Below, in pieces: positions 26,778 to 36,711 of a stretch of DNA of 64,000 bases. The notes under the pieces are model-generated. The model saw nothing but the letters and a program-made list of their open reading frames with translations, had not been told where the DNA came from and ran no database searches. Source of the DNA: Azonexus sp. (GTDB lineage Bacteria; Pseudomonadota; Gammaproteobacteria; Burkholderiales; Rhodocyclaceae); NCBI GenBank assembly GCA_030696345.1, contig JAUYSK010000008.1, positions 62,001 through 126,000 of the forward strand, written 5' to 3'. Numbering within the stretch: the stretch's first letter is position 1; each line of letters begins with the position of its first letter. A program made the position numbers and the translations under genes.

Positions 26778-28282
26778 TTCTGTGTGTATTTCCCGTCTTC
26801 GTCTTTCAGGGCGTTTTCGAGGCGCTCGCAAACCGTTTTCAGGATCTTGACCCGGGCAAAGTTCTTGTCATTGGCTTCGACCAATGTCCATGGCGCCAGG
26901 CCGGTCGAGGTGCGGTCGACCATGTCGCAGACGGCAGAAACGTATTCGTCCCATTTCTCGCGATTTCGCCAGTCCTCGTCGGTAATCTTGAAGCGTTTGA
27001 ACTCGGTGTCCTGGCGCTCCTTGAAACGACGCAACTGCTCTTCGGCACTGATCTGCAGCCAGAACTTGATGACTATCGCCCCGGCGTCGACCATCTGGTG
27101 CTCGAAATCGTTGATCTCGGCATAAGCGCGCAACCAGTCGGCCTCGGTGCAAAAGCCCTCGACCCGCTCGACCAGTACGCGGCCATACCACGACCGGTCG
27201 AAAATTGCCGCCCGCCCGGTCCGTGGCAGATGTCGCCAGAAACGCCAGAGGTAAGGCTGGGCGCGTTCTTCCTCGGTTGGCGCAGCAATCGGCACGATCT
27301 GATATTGCCGGGCATCCATCGCCGCCCCGATGCGGCGGATGCTGCCGCCCTTGCCGGCCGCATCCGATCCTTCGAAAGTCAGCACCAGCGAACGCTTGCC
27401 GACAAAGCGCGGATCGCGCACCAGTTCGGACAGCTTGGCCTGGTACTTGGCTAGTTCACGCTCGTAATCCTTCTTGTCGAGCTTCAGCTTCAGATTCAGC
27501 TCGCTGAGCACATTCTTCTGGTCGATGCTATGGACAATCGGTGGCGCCACTGGCACCTGCTGACGACCTTCCTGCTGTAGTCGGCGCTTCATCGCCTCAA
27601 GCACGATGCGGCCAACAGTCAACGAGCGATATTCGTCATCAGTGCCTTCGACAATGATCCACGGCGCATGGGCCGTATTGCTGACGCGCAGCACATGCCC
27701 GGCGACTTCCTGCAACTTGTTGTAGGTTTTCAGGCGCTCATAGCTTTGCTTGGTGACGCGCCAGGCCGTGTGCGGGTCTTTCTCCAGCGCTTTCAGGCGG
27801 GTTTTCTGGCCCTCCTTGGAAAGATGGAACCAGAATTTCAGAACCAGCGCGCCCTCGTTGACCAGCATGGCCTCGAAGCGGTTGATGTCGTCGAGTTGCT
27901 CATCCATCTCGGAACGGCGCATGGTACCTGTGATGCGATCGGTAATCGGCTGCGAATACCAGGAACCAGCAAAAATACCGACCTTGCCCTTGGGTGGTAG
28001 CGCCCGCCAGTAGCGCCACATGTAGGGACGCGCCCGCTCCTCATCGGTCGGCGCTGAAAAGGCCAGCGTCGAAATATGGCGTGGGTCCATCCAGGAGTAG
28101 AGCAAGTTGATCGTCTCGCCCTTGCCACTACCGTCCACCCCGCTGACCAGGATAACGACGGGGAATTCCTTCTTCTCCAGCATGTCGTACTGGATGTCGA
28201 GCAAGGCCGCGCGCAGCTTCGGCACTTCCTTCTTGAAAGTTTCCTTGTCGATCTTGTGGCCAAGCTCTGCTGACTCAAACAT
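26774..28282 (-). CDS. pap: Polyphosphate:AMP phosphotransferase (two-domain PPK2)
   Basis: 502 residues with two fused PPK2 domains. Walker A motifs are SGVDGSGKGE (N-terminal copy) and EGSDAAGKGG (C-terminal copy); each has a lid with PTDEERARPYMWRYW or PTEEERAQPYLWRFW and a catalytic SWY segment (AGSWYSQ versus DRSWYGR). PAP phosphorylates AMP to ADP using polyphosphate. The DRSWYGR copy is the canonical active form; the N-terminal AGSWYSQ lacks the Asp-Arg and may be structural. Start MFESAELGHK overlaps rsmE by 8 bp. It suggests the cell stores polyphosphate and can use it for energy. Confidence 0.94.
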   Translation of the reverse strand: MFESAELGHKIDKETFKKEVPKLRAALLDIQYDMLEKKEFPVVILVSGVDGSGKGETINLLYSWMDPRHISTLAFSAPTDEERARPYMWRYWRALPPKGKVGIFAGSWYSQPITDRITGTMRRSEMDEQLDDINRFEAMLVNEGALVLKFWFHLSKEGQKTRLKALEKDPHTAWRVTKQSYERLKTYNKLQEVAGHVLRVSNTAHAPWIIVEGTDDEYRSLTVGRIVLEAMKRRLQQEGRQQVPVAPPIVHSIDQKNVLSELNLKLKLDKKDYERELAKYQAKLSELVRDPRFVGKRSLVLTFEGSDAAGKGGSIRRIGAAMDARQYQIVPIAAPTEEERAQPYLWRFWRHLPRTGRAAIFDRSWYGRVLVERVEGFCTEADWLRAYAEINDFEHQMVDAGAIVIKFWLQISAEEQLRRFKERQDTEFKRFKITDEDWRNREKWDEYVSAVCDMVDRTSTGLAPWTLVEANDKNFARVKILKTVCERLENALKDEDGKYTQK

Positions 28283-29027
28283 GATTTGATTCCCCCTCCC
28301 TGAAGTCACCCCAAAGGGTCTGCATGGCTGCCAAAGCTGCCAGACCCGCCGTTTCCGTACGCAGGATGCGCGGCCCCATCCGCACCGACTGAAAGCCCGC
28401 CTGCTTTGCTGCAATCACCTCCTGCGGATCAAGCCCGCCTTCGGCCCCGATTAGCAGTTGAATCTCTCCAGCCGGCCGGATCGCTGCCAGCGTCTGTTCT
28501 GCATCCGGCGCCAGCATCAGGCGCAAGGCGCCATGGGCCGGTCTGGCCAACCAGTTTTCCAGTTTTTCCAGCGGCGCAATCAACGGCACCTGGTTGCGCC
28601 CGCACTGCTCGCAGGCCGAAGCCGAAACACCCTGCCAGTGCGCCACCCGTTTGGCAGCGCGCTCGCCGGCCAGACGCATGACGCTGCGCCGGCTCTCAAC
28701 CGGCACGATGTCACGCACCCCCAACTCGACCGCCTTCTGGATGGTGAAATCCATTTTTTCGCCGGCCTGCAAGGCCTGCACCAGCGTAATCGACAGCGGC
28801 GACTCGCGCTCTGCATCGGCCCAGGCGCCCAGCACCGCGGTCACACGATCACGCTCTATCCGTTCGATATGCGCCAGATATTCACCACCCCGGCCGTCGA
28901 ACAAAATCATCGGCGCCCCCGGGGGCAGGCGCAGGACTCTAACCGCATGGCGCGCCACCGGCTCGGGGAGCGCGATGTGCGCGCCCGGCGAGAGCGCTTC
29001 ACGGCAGTAAAAACGAGGCAAATTCAT
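28275..29027 (-). CDS. rsmE: 16S rRNA m3U1498 methyltransferase RsmE
   Basis: 250 residues from MNLPRFYCREAL, the usual opening. The SPOUT-class knot motifs are visible: KAVELGVRDIVPVESRRSV, LIGAEGGLDPQE and MGPRILRTETAGLAAL, which bind S-adenosylmethionine. It methylates U1498 in helix 44 of 16S rRNA. It is first in an overlapping rsmE-pap-argA run and divergent from a thioredoxin-fold gene. Confidence 0.96.
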   Translation of the reverse strand: MNLPRFYCREALSPGAHIALPEPVARHAVRVLRLPPGAPMILFDGRGGEYLAHIERIERDRVTAVLGAWADAERESPLSITLVQALQAGEKMDFTIQKAVELGVRDIVPVESRRSVMRLAGERAAKRVAHWQGVSASACEQCGRNQVPLIAPLEKLENWLARPAHGALRLMLAPDAEQTLAAIRPAGEIQLLIGAEGGLDPQEVIAAKQAGFQSVRMGPRILRTETAGLAALAAMQTLWGDFREGESNHV

Positions 29028-29068
29028 CGATGCTATTATGGGCGAAATGAGTTTTTCAGGGGAGATCC

Positions 29069-29626
29069 ATGGTCGCATTAAACCCGCCGGTTTGTGATTT
29101 TGATCAGATAGCGCCCGACTTCGACCTGCCCGGCACCGATGGCCTGCGCCATACGCTGGCCAGTTGTCGCGGCCCCAATGGTTTGCTGGTCATGTTCATC
29201 TGCAATCATTGCCCCTACGTCAAGGCCATCATCGACCGCCTGATCCGCGATTGCCGCGAACTCAAAACACAAGGCATCGGCTGCGTCGCTATCATGAGCA
29301 ACAATGTATCTGACTACCCGGAAGACTCACCGGCGAAGATGCAGCAGTGGGCCACAGAACTGGATTTTCCTTTCCCTTATCTGTACGACGAGAGCCAGCA
29401 GGTAGCGCGCGCTTACGGTGCCGTTTGCACCCCCGATTTTTTTGGCTTCAACGCCCGTCTTGGGCTGCAATATCGGGGCCGGCTTGACGCCTCAGGACGC
29501 AAACCCGGCCCCCCTGACGCCCGCCGTGAACTATTTGAAGCCATGCAGACCGTTGCCAGTGGCGGCCGCGGCCCATCGGAGCAAATCGCCTCGATTGGCT
29601 GTTCAATAAAATGGCGTGAGGAATAG
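29069..29626 (+). CDS. Thioredoxin-fold AhpC/TSA-like protein
   Basis: 185 residues. FDLPGTDGLRHTLASCRG and LLVMFICNHCPYVKAI give a thioredoxin fold with a single CxxC-like NHCPYVK site typical of a cytoplasmic 'thioredoxin family protein' of roughly this length. VCTPDFFGFNA contains the cis-Pro segment. It may be a peroxiredoxin-like or disulfide reductase enzyme. No signal peptide. Divergent from rsmE with about 40 bp between. Confidence 0.88.
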   Translation: MVALNPPVCDFDQIAPDFDLPGTDGLRHTLASCRGPNGLLVMFICNHCPYVKAIIDRLIRDCRELKTQGIGCVAIMSNNVSDYPEDSPAKMQQWATELDFPFPYLYDESQQVARAYGAVCTPDFFGFNARLGLQYRGRLDASGRKPGPPDARRELFEAMQTVASGGRGPSEQIASIGCSIKWREE

Positions 29627-29719
29627 CCGACAAAATCGCCATTAAACCCGAGCCGCCTTGCATTTCGCCCTTTCGCATCGGCTATCATTTGACATTGTGC
29701 AAATAGTCTAGATATCACT

Positions 29720-32206
29720 TTGGAATCCTTGGACGCCTCCTCGTCGAATGCCGCCGAAGCCCGGCGCAAACACACCTATCTGCAGGCGGTCATGGCCAGC
29801 ATGCCGCAAGGCATCAGTGTTTTTGACGAGAATTTGCGCCTGCGTGTCTGGAACAAGGGGCTACTTGAAGTTCTGAACCTGCCAGCCGACACCGTATACG
29901 ACGGGGTTCACTTCTCCGAGCTGATCCGCATCCCTGCTGCCCGTGGCGAGTATGGCCCGGGCGACGTAGAGGAACACGTCCAGCGCATTACCGCGCTGGC
30001 GATGAAATTCGAGGCCCATTGTTTCGAGCGTACCCGACCCAGCGGGAGAACCCATCTGGTACAGGGCGAGCCGCTCTTCATCGGCGGTCAGCTCACCGGC
30101 TTCATCACCACCTACACCGACATCACCGAGCGCAAGGCAGCCGAAGAAGGACTGCGGAAACAGCACGATCTGCTGCAGACAGTGATCGAGACCATCCCGA
30201 GCGCTGTCAGTCTCTTCGACAAGGATCAGAAGCTGGTTCTGCACAATCAGGAGCTGCTTCGCCTGCTCGACCTTCCGCCTTCGCTGATGGCACGGGAAAC
30301 TGTGACACTGGAAACGCTGTTTCGCTTCAATGCGCAACGTGGCGAATATGGCCCGGGCGACCCGGAAACCATCGTTGGTGAATTGCTCGCCCGTACCAGG
30401 ACGCCAAGTCTCCACCACCTTGAGCGCACTCGCCCGAATGGCAAGACACTGGATATTCGTGGTGTCCCGCTGGCTGATGGCGGCTTCGTCACCATTTATA
30501 CCGACATCACGGAACGCCGCAGCAGCGCTGAGCGCGATCAACTGGCGCAAAAGGTGTTCAACCACACGCCGGCCGGCATCATCCTGACCGACGAAGCGCA
30601 CCGGATTCTCTCGATCAATCCGGCAACCAGCCAGATGACCGGCTACGAACCCTTCGAACTGCTGGGCCATACCGTTTTCAGCCTGATCAATCTGGAGAGC
30701 GAGCAGACGCCACAATCATTCCAGGATCAGATCGTCCAGCGCGGCGCCTGGAACGGCGAGCTCGAGGTCACGCAAAAGACGGGCACCGATTTCCCGGCAG
30801 GCATCCGCGTCACCCGTGTCGACGATCCGCACAGCGGCGTTCCCACCCATTACATCTGGATACTGGCCGACGTTACCGAACGCCGGCAGGCTGAAGAGCG
30901 AATGCGCCACATCGCGCAACACGACGCGCTGACCGGCTTGCCGAACCGGCTGGCGCTACTGATGCGGCTCGCCCAGTTGCTGCCGGAGGCGCGACGCCAC
31001 GAGTGGAACATCGCGATCATGTTCATCGATCTTGATCGCTTCAAGATCATCAACGACACGCTCGGCCATCAGGTCGGCGACGAAATGCTGCGCGAGGTTG
31101 CCTGCCGGCTTTCGGCAGTAGTCCGCGAAACCGATTTTGTCGCCCGTCTGGGGGGCGACGAATTCGTCATCATCCTGGCCGGTGTCGCCACCCCGTCCGA
31201 CGCCGCGATCGTTGCCGGCAAGATCATCGCGGCACTGTCGACCGCCATCGAAGCGGAAGGCCACGAGCTGAACACCAGTCCGTCGATCGGCATCAGCATC
31301 TTCCCTGACGACGGCCCGGACGGCGACACCATCCTGAAAAATGCCGACACGGCGATGTATCACGCCAAGGCTGCCGGCCGGAACAACTACCAATTCTTCG
31401 CGGCAGACATGAACCGGGTCACCGCCGAGCGTCTCGACATTGAACGCAAGCTGCGTCATGCCATTGCCCGCAATGAACTGGCGCTTTGTTTCCAGCCCCA
31501 GTTCAAGGCTGACAGTTCGTACGCGACCGGAGTCGAAGCACTGGTCCGCTGGCACCATCCGACTGATGGCATGATTTCGCCTGACCGTTTTATTCCGGTC
31601 GCCGAAGAAACCGGCATCATCGTCGAGATCGGCGAATGGGTGCTGCTTACCGCCTGCCGGACGATGAAGCACTGGATTGATGCCGGCCTGAAACCGCTCC
31701 GGCTGGCCGTGAACGTTTCGGCCCGGCAGCTTCGCCGGCGCGATTTCTGCGAAACGGTGGCCGGCGCCCTCGCTGAATCCGGCCTGCCGGCTGAACTGCT
31801 GGAGCTCGAAATCACCGAAAGCTCGGTGATGGAAAATCCCCAGGAAGCCATCCTCATTCTCGAAAGACTCGGCCGCATGGGCATCTCGCTGGCCATTGAC
31901 GATTTCGGCACCGGCTATTCTTCGCTCGCCTATCTGAAGCTGTTCCCGATCGACCATCTGAAAATCGACCGCTCTTTCGTCGCCGATATTGAACACGACC
32001 TGAATGACCGTGCCATTGCCTTCGGCACCATCGCCCTGGCTCATTCGCTGGGGCTGAATGTCATTGCCGAAGGCGTCGAAACCGAAGATCAGCTCGAACT
32101 TCTCCGTGCCAATGGCTGCGACGAAGTTCAGGGTTACCTGTTCAGCAAGCCATTGAATAGTGCTGCCGCCTTCGCCTTTCTGCACGCACTCAAGCCGGCG
32201 GAGTAA
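29720..32206 (+). CDS. Triple-PAS GGDEF-EAL protein
   Basis: 828 residues from a TTG at 29720; the frame has no ATG before the first PAS helix, so this or a TTG three codons later is the likely start. No membrane helix is seen. Two near-identical PAS_7 units follow each other (each with RGEYGPGD near the end), then a third PAS ([19 protein letters not shown]), then GGDEF ([10 protein letters not shown] intact) and EAL ([34 protein letters not shown] intact). Both catalytic domains look functional. It is the fourth c-di-GMP protein in the window. Confidence 0.92.
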   Translation: MESLDASSSNAAEARRKHTYLQAVMASMPQGISVFDENLRLRVWNKGLLEVLNLPADTVYDGVHFSELIRIPAARGEYGPGDVEEHVQRITALAMKFEAHCFERTRPSGRTHLVQGEPLFIGGQLTGFITTYTDITERKAAEEGLRKQHDLLQTVIETIPSAVSLFDKDQKLVLHNQELLRLLDLPPSLMARETVTLETLFRFNAQRGEYGPGDPETIVGELLARTRTPSLHHLERTRPNGKTLDIRGVPLADGGFVTIYTDITERRSSAERDQLAQKVFNHTPAGIILTDEAHRILSINPATSQMTGYEPFELLGHTVFSLINLESEQTPQSFQDQIVQRGAWNGELEVTQKTGTDFPAGIRVTRVDDPHSGVPTHYIWILADVTERRQAEERMRHIAQHDALTGLPNRLALLMRLAQLLPEARRHEWNIAIMFIDLDRFKIINDTLGHQVGDEMLREVACRLSAVVRETDFVARLGGDEFVIILAGVATPSDAAIVAGKIIAALSTAIEAEGHELNTSPSIGISIFPDDGPDGDTILKNADTAMYHAKAAGRNNYQFFAADMNRVTAERLDIERKLRHAIARNELALCFQPQFKADSSYATGVEALVRWHHPTDGMISPDRFIPVAEETGIIVEIGEWVLLTACRTMKHWIDAGLKPLRLAVNVSARQLRRRDFCETVAGALAESGLPAELLELEITESSVMENPQEAILILERLGRMGISLAIDDFGTGYSSLAYLKLFPIDHLKIDRSFVADIEHDLNDRAIAFGTIALAHSLGLNVIAEGVETEDQLELLRANGCDEVQGYLFSKPLNSAAAFAFLHALKPAE

Positions 32207-32238
32207 AATCCCGGTTTTCGACACTGCAGGGAGCAGTC

Positions 32239-33252
32239 ATGGCACAAGGCACGCTGGCACGCTATCTCACCGAAGAACAACGCGACAAGGGCGTCATAAC
32301 CGCCGATCTCAAATTTCTCATTGAGATCGTTTCCCGGGCCTGTCAGGCCATTTCCATTGCCATCGGCAAAGGCAGCCTCGGCGGCGTGCTCGGCGAAGCC
32401 GGCAGTGACAATGTGCAAGGCGAGGCCCAAAAGAAGCTCGACGTGCTGTCCAACGAAATCCTGCTCGACGCCAATGAATGGGGTGGCCACCTCGCCGCCA
32501 TGGCTTCCGAGGAAATGGATCTGCCGCATACCATTCCGCATCGTTATCCGCAGGGCGAATACCTGTTGCTGTTCGATCCGCTCGATGGCTCCTCCAACAT
32601 CGACGTCAATGTCTCCATCGGTACCATTTTCTCGGTACTGAAGTGCCCGGAAGGTGCCGATCTGAGTTCGCCGGAAGCGGCCGAAGCCGCCTTCCTGCAG
32701 CCCGGCACGGCGCAGGTTGCCGCCGGCTATGCAGTTTATGGCCCGACCACCTTGCTGGTGCTGACCGTGGGCGACGGCGTTGTCGTCTTTACGCTGGACC
32801 GCGAACACGGGCATTTCGTCCTGACTCAGGATAACGTTCAGATTCCGGCGGATACCAAGGAATTTGCCATCAACCTGTCGAACCAGCGCTTCTGGGAAGC
32901 CCCCGTCCAGCGCTACGTTGCCGAGATGCAGCAAGGCACGGCAGGGCCGCTCGGCAAGGATTACAACATGCGCTGGGTGGCCTCGATGGTGGCTGATGTG
33001 CACCGCATCATGACGCGTGGCGGCATCTTCATGTACCCACTCGACAGCAAGATGAAAGACAAGGGTGGCAAACTGCGTCTGATGTACGAAGCCAATCCGA
33101 TGGCCTTCCTGGTCGAACAGGCAGGGGGCACTGCCACCACCGGCCGGCAACGAATTCTTGAGATCATGCCGAACCAGCTGCACCAGCGCGTACCGGTCAT
33201 TCTGGGCTCTAAAAACGAGGTCGACCGCATCACTGGCTACCATGCTGCGTGA
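32239..33252 (+). CDS. fbp: Fructose-1,6-bisphosphatase class I (first copy)
   Basis: 337 residues. The Mg-binding and catalytic motifs are [20 protein letters not shown] and [14 protein letters not shown] with [10 protein letters not shown]. It removes the 1-phosphate of fructose-1,6-bisphosphate in gluconeogenesis and the Calvin cycle. It opens the + strand carbon gene set. A second, clearly diverged copy lies at 49738-50811 on the other strand next to prk; the copy here is probably the housekeeping one. Confidence 0.96.
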   Translation: MAQGTLARYLTEEQRDKGVITADLKFLIEIVSRACQAISIAIGKGSLGGVLGEAGSDNVQGEAQKKLDVLSNEILLDANEWGGHLAAMASEEMDLPHTIPHRYPQGEYLLLFDPLDGSSNIDVNVSIGTIFSVLKCPEGADLSSPEAAEAAFLQPGTAQVAAGYAVYGPTTLLVLTVGDGVVVFTLDREHGHFVLTQDNVQIPADTKEFAINLSNQRFWEAPVQRYVAEMQQGTAGPLGKDYNMRWVASMVADVHRIMTRGGIFMYPLDSKMKDKGGKLRLMYEANPMAFLVEQAGGTATTGRQRILEIMPNQLHQRVPVILGSKNEVDRITGYHAA

Positions 33253-33296
33253 ATTGTTGTAAATTGCCCTACCCCAAACCCATGAGGAATTCCACC

Positions 33297-33929
33297 ATGC
33301 ATCAGCGCACACTCGCTTTGCTCATCGCTGCCGCAGTCCTCGGCGCCGGCTGCGCCAGCAAGGAAACCAAAACCGAAGCAGCGCCTGCTCCGGCAGCAGC
33401 CCCGGCAGCGGCACCCGCCCCGGTTGCCAGCAAGCCCGAATGCCCGCCCGAGCCGACCGGCAAAAAGAAGACGACCAAAGCCAAGAGCAGCAAGAAAGCC
33501 GAACAGCCCGCCGTCGATTGCGAGCCGGCCAAACCCAAGACTGCCGCAGCACCGGCCAAGGCAGCCGAACCGGCGCCTGCCCCCGCCAAGGAAGCCGCCA
33601 AGCCGGCCGAAGCAGGCAAGCCGCGCATCATGAAATCGCGTGACGGCACCTTCGAAGGCGAGGTTTACGGCAACATTCCACCGGGCAGCAAGTGGTCACG
33701 CTTGATCATCGGCATGGAACAACCGGAAGTCGAACGCATCCTCGGCATCACCCATGAAGTGCGCCACACCCCCACCGGCAAGGCCTACATGCCGTTCTAT
33801 TACGGCACCGACCGTTACCGCAACGAACACGTCTATCGCGGCCAAGGCAGCGTTTCCTACACCAGCGGTGGCAGTTGGGGTGCCGGGCGCGGCGTCCTGA
33901 TGATGATCAACTACGATCCGAACATCTAA
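33297..33929 (+). CDS. Ala/Pro/Lys-rich lipoprotein, paralogue of the 36288 gene
   Basis: 210 residues from [10 protein letters not shown] (GAGGA upstream). A lipoprotein signal ends in LGAGC, so Cys at about 20 should be lipidated. Residues ~25-115 are a low-complexity Ala/Pro/Lys tract, likely a flexible or peptidoglycan-facing linker. The C-terminal ~90 residues form a small domain with [13 protein letters not shown] and [19 protein letters not shown]. The same domain occurs in the exported protein at 36288-36707, and its GM-x-x-x-EV-x-x-(I/L)-G opening recalls BamE/SmpA-like folds. Function unknown. Envelope location inferred. Confidence 0.8.
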   Translation: MHQRTLALLIAAAVLGAGCASKETKTEAAPAPAAAPAAAPAPVASKPECPPEPTGKKKTTKAKSSKKAEQPAVDCEPAKPKTAAAPAKAAEPAPAPAKEAAKPAEAGKPRIMKSRDGTFEGEVYGNIPPGSKWSRLIIGMEQPEVERILGITHEVRHTPTGKAYMPFYYGTDRYRNEHVYRGQGSVSYTSGGSWGAGRGVLMMINYDPNI

Positions 33930-33937
33930 AAACACCA

Positions 33938-33964
33938 TTCCGGCAGGTCCCTGACCTGCCGGAA
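33938..33964. terminator. Perfect 12-bp hairpin upstream of tkt
   Basis: TTCCGGCAGGTC-CCT-GACCTGCCGGAA, directly after the lipoprotein stop at 33929. No T run follows, so termination is possible but not certain. Confidence 0.55.
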
Positions 33965-34038
33965 ACGCACACAGCTCTACCCAAAGAAGGCCTTTTGCCG
34001 GATAATTTCGCCTTTTCAGCAGGCTGGAATTCCGGATC

Positions 34039-36045
34039 ATGAGCGTCAGCAACCCACCCAAGTTCTCCCCCCTGACCGGCGCCATCCGCGCTCTGGCCAT
34101 GGATGCCGTGCAGCAGGCCAATTCCGGCCACCCCGGCGCCCCGATGGGCATGGCCGAAATCGCCGAAGTTCTCTGGCGTCGCCACCTGCGTCACAATCCG
34201 GCCAACCCGCACTGGCCCGACCGCGACCGCTTCGTGCTGTCGAACGGCCACGGCTCCATGCTGATTTACGCGTTGCTGCATTTGACCGGCTACGACCTGT
34301 CAATTGACGACCTGAAGAATTTCCGCCAGTTGCACGCCAGGACCCCCGGCCATCCGGAGTTCGGCTACACCCCCGGCGTCGAAACCACCACTGGCCCGCT
34401 CGGCCAGGGCATCACCAACGCCGTCGGCTTCGCGCTGGCCGAGAAGGTGCTGGCCGCCGAGTTCAACAAGCCCGGCCACGAAATCGTCAATCACCACACC
34501 TACGCGTTCATGGGCGATGGTTGCCTGATGGAAGGCATTTCGCACGAAGCCTGTTCGCTGGCCGGCACGCTCGGCCTCGGCAAGCTGATTGCCTTCTGGG
34601 ACGACAACGGCATTTCCATCGACGGCCATGTTGAAGGCTGGTTCACCGACGACACCCCGAAACGTTTTGAAGCCTACGGCTGGCATGTTGTTGCAGATGT
34701 CAATGGCCATGATTCCGATGCCATCGAACGCGCCCTGCTCGCCGCCAAGGCGGTTACCGACAAGCCGAGCCTGATCTGCTGCAAGACCACCATCGGCATG
34801 GGATCCCCGAACAAGCAAGGCTCGCACGACTGCCACGGTGCACCGCTCGGCAAGGAAGAAATCGCTGCCGCCCGCGAATACATTGGCTGGAATCATCCGC
34901 CGTTCGAAATCCCGGGCGAGGTATACGCCGCCTGGAACCGCAAGCCAGCCGGTGCAGCCTTCGAGGAAAACTGGAGCAACCGCTTCAAGGCTTACCAAGC
35001 CGCCTTCCCGGCCGAAGCGGCCGAGTTCGAACGGCGCGTCATCAAGGGCGAACTGCCGGCCAACTGGGAGGCAACCAAAGCCGCCTACATCGCCAGCTGC
35101 CGCGAAAAGGCCGAGAACATCGCCAGTCGCAAGGCATCGCAGAACGCCATCGCCGCACTGGTCCCGGCCGTACCGGAGATATTCGGCGGTTCGGCTGACC
35201 TGGCCGGCTCCAACCTGACCTTCGTCAAGGGCAGCAAGGGCGTTACCCGCACCGAGGGCGGCAACTACTGCTACTACGGCGTCCGCGAATTCGGCATGAC
35301 CGCCATTGCCAACGGCCTCGCCCTGCACGGCGGCCTGATCCCTTACACCGCGACCTTCCTTGTCTTTTCCGACTACGCCCGCAACGGCATCCGCATGGCC
35401 GCCCTGATGAAGCAGCGCCAGATCATGGTTTATACCCATGACTCGATCGGCCTCGGCGAAGACGGCCCGACCCACCAGCCGGTCGAGCACATCCCCAGCC
35501 TGCGCATCATCCCGAACCTCGACGTCTGGCGCCCGGCCGACGCGACCGAAACCGCCATCGCCTGGACTGCTGCGGTAGACCGTGCCGACGGGCCAAGTTT
35601 GCTCGCCCTGTCGCGTCAGAATCTGCCGACCGTGACCCAGAAGGTTAGCGATGACGATATCCGCAAGGGCGGCTACGTGCTGTCCGATTGCGAAGGTGAG
35701 GCCCAGATCACCTTCATTTCCACCGGTTCCGAAATCAAGCTGGCACTCGACGCCCAGGCCGCACTGGCCGGCGAAGGCATCGCCAGCCGCGTCGTTTCCA
35801 TGCCCTGTACCAACGTTTTTGACCGGCAGAGCGCCGAATACAAATCCAGCGTGCTCGAAGGCTGCAAGAAGCGCATCGCCATCGAAGCGGCGCATCCGGA
35901 TTTCTGGCGCAAGTATGTCGGGCTGCACGGTGCCGTGATCGGCATCGACCGTTTCGGTGAATCCGCCCCGGCCGGTCAGTTGTTTGAAATGTTCGGCTTC
36001 ACGGTGGCCAACGTCGTCAAGACGGCCAAGGCGATGCTGGCCTGA
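34039..36045 (+). CDS. tkt: Transketolase (first copy)
   Basis: 668 residues. Thiamine-diphosphate motif [18 protein letters not shown]...WDDNGIS, N-terminal [11 protein letters not shown], and [17 protein letters not shown] of the pyrimidine domain are intact. It moves two-carbon units between sugar phosphates in the pentose phosphate and Calvin cycles. It differs at many positions from the 682-residue copy at 46771-48819. It is followed by the GAPDH remnant at 36077, in the tkt-gap-pgk order common in proteobacteria. Confidence 0.97.
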   Translation: MSVSNPPKFSPLTGAIRALAMDAVQQANSGHPGAPMGMAEIAEVLWRRHLRHNPANPHWPDRDRFVLSNGHGSMLIYALLHLTGYDLSIDDLKNFRQLHARTPGHPEFGYTPGVETTTGPLGQGITNAVGFALAEKVLAAEFNKPGHEIVNHHTYAFMGDGCLMEGISHEACSLAGTLGLGKLIAFWDDNGISIDGHVEGWFTDDTPKRFEAYGWHVVADVNGHDSDAIERALLAAKAVTDKPSLICCKTTIGMGSPNKQGSHDCHGAPLGKEEIAAAREYIGWNHPPFEIPGEVYAAWNRKPAGAAFEENWSNRFKAYQAAFPAEAAEFERRVIKGELPANWEATKAAYIASCREKAENIASRKASQNAIAALVPAVPEIFGGSADLAGSNLTFVKGSKGVTRTEGGNYCYYGVREFGMTAIANGLALHGGLIPYTATFLVFSDYARNGIRMAALMKQRQIMVYTHDSIGLGEDGPTHQPVEHIPSLRIIPNLDVWRPADATETAIAWTAAVDRADGPSLLALSRQNLPTVTQKVSDDDIRKGGYVLSDCEGEAQITFISTGSEIKLALDAQAALAGEGIASRVVSMPCTNVFDRQSAEYKSSVLEGCKKRIAIEAAHPDFWRKYVGLHGAVIGIDRFGESAPAGQLFEMFGFTVANVVKTAKAMLA

Positions 36046-36076
36046 ACATCAAGACTTGTTCCAGAGGAGTGGTTTA

Positions 36077-36217
36077 ATGGGTATCAAGGTTGCAATCAAC
36101 GGTTTTGGTCCTATTGGCTGCTGTACGCTGGTCAAGGTGCTGGCCTGGTACGACAATGAGTGGGGTTACTCCTGCCGCATGCTCGACGCAGCGCGTGCCT
36201 GGATGCACGCCAAGTAA
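36077..36217 (+). pseudogene. GAPDH gene remnant with a large internal deletion
   Basis: 46 codons between an ATG behind GAGGAG and TAA. The first 16 residues (MGIKVAINGFGPIGCC) are a GAPDH N-terminus with GRIGR changed to GPIGC. The rest (LVKVLAWYDNEWGYSCRMLD...) is a GAPDH C-terminus. About 290 residues between, including the catalytic Cys, are missing, joined in frame. The two Arg replacements in the NAD-binding loop suggest decay rather than function. It sits between tkt and pgk where intact gap usually lies, and a terminator follows. An intact gap is at 45722-46729. Confidence 0.88.
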
Positions 36218-36228
36218 GCTGTTTGTAG

Positions 36229-36258
36229 TAAAAAGGGGGCCGCAAGGCCTCTTTTGTT
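36229..36258 (+). terminator. Terminator after the GAPDH remnant
   Basis: AAAAGGGGGCC-GCAA-GGCCTCTTTT stem with one bulge and a G-T pair, then GTTT. Probably the terminator of the former gap gene. Confidence 0.6.
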
Positions 36259-36287
36259 TCACCCCAGCAAATTTACGGAGGAATCAG

Positions 36288-36707
36288 ATGCGCAATGCAC
36301 GACGTATTACCTTCATCGCTGCGCTAACCGCGCTGCTCGTCTCCACAACCGGCGTGATGGCCGAAGAGCCAGCCAAGAAAGAAGATGCGCCGGCTGCCGT
36401 CATCGTCGGCAACCCACCGGCCGACCATCCGTTCGGCAAGCTTAAAATCGGCATGAGCTATGACGAAGTGATCGCCATTGTCGGCAAGCCGACCAACGAG
36501 ACCAGCTGGTGCACCGGCAAGCAGAACATTCCTTTCTATTTCGGCAGCGACAAGGGGCGTGCCGAAGCCTTCTTCAAGGGCATGGGCAAGCTCGATTTCA
36601 ATGCACAGGTGACGATGCTTCCTTTCCGCATCTGCAAGGGCAGCACCCCGCTGGATCTGATTTACGTTGAATACAACACGGAAGCCTCCGGCGAATTGCC
36701 GAAGTAA
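36288..36707 (+). CDS. Small exported protein, paralogue of the 33297 lipoprotein domain
   Basis: 139 residues from MRNARRITFI behind GGAGGAA; the longer frame runs through the GAPDH remnant and is rejected. Signal peptide about 1-25 (FIAALTALLVSTTGVMA). The mature domain has KLKIGMSYDEVIAIVG and NIPFYFGSDKGRAEAFFKG, matching [13 protein letters not shown] and [19 protein letters not shown] of the gene at 33297 position by position. It lacks the long Ala/Pro linker and lipid-anchor Cys. Two Cys (CTGKQN and RICKG) could form a disulfide. It may be a soluble periplasmic counterpart. Confidence 0.75.
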   Translation: MRNARRITFIAALTALLVSTTGVMAEEPAKKEDAPAAVIVGNPPADHPFGKLKIGMSYDEVIAIVGKPTNETSWCTGKQNIPFYFGSDKGRAEAFFKGMGKLDFNAQVTMLPFRICKGSTPLDLIYVEYNTEASGELPK

Positions 36708-36711
36708 GCCA

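Noticed and set aside
30956-32224. 422-codon open frame on the minus strand
   Set aside because: Antisense to the PAS-GGDEF-EAL gene with no recognisable domain.
34300-35928. 542-codon open frame on the minus strand
   Set aside because: Antisense to the first transketolase gene.
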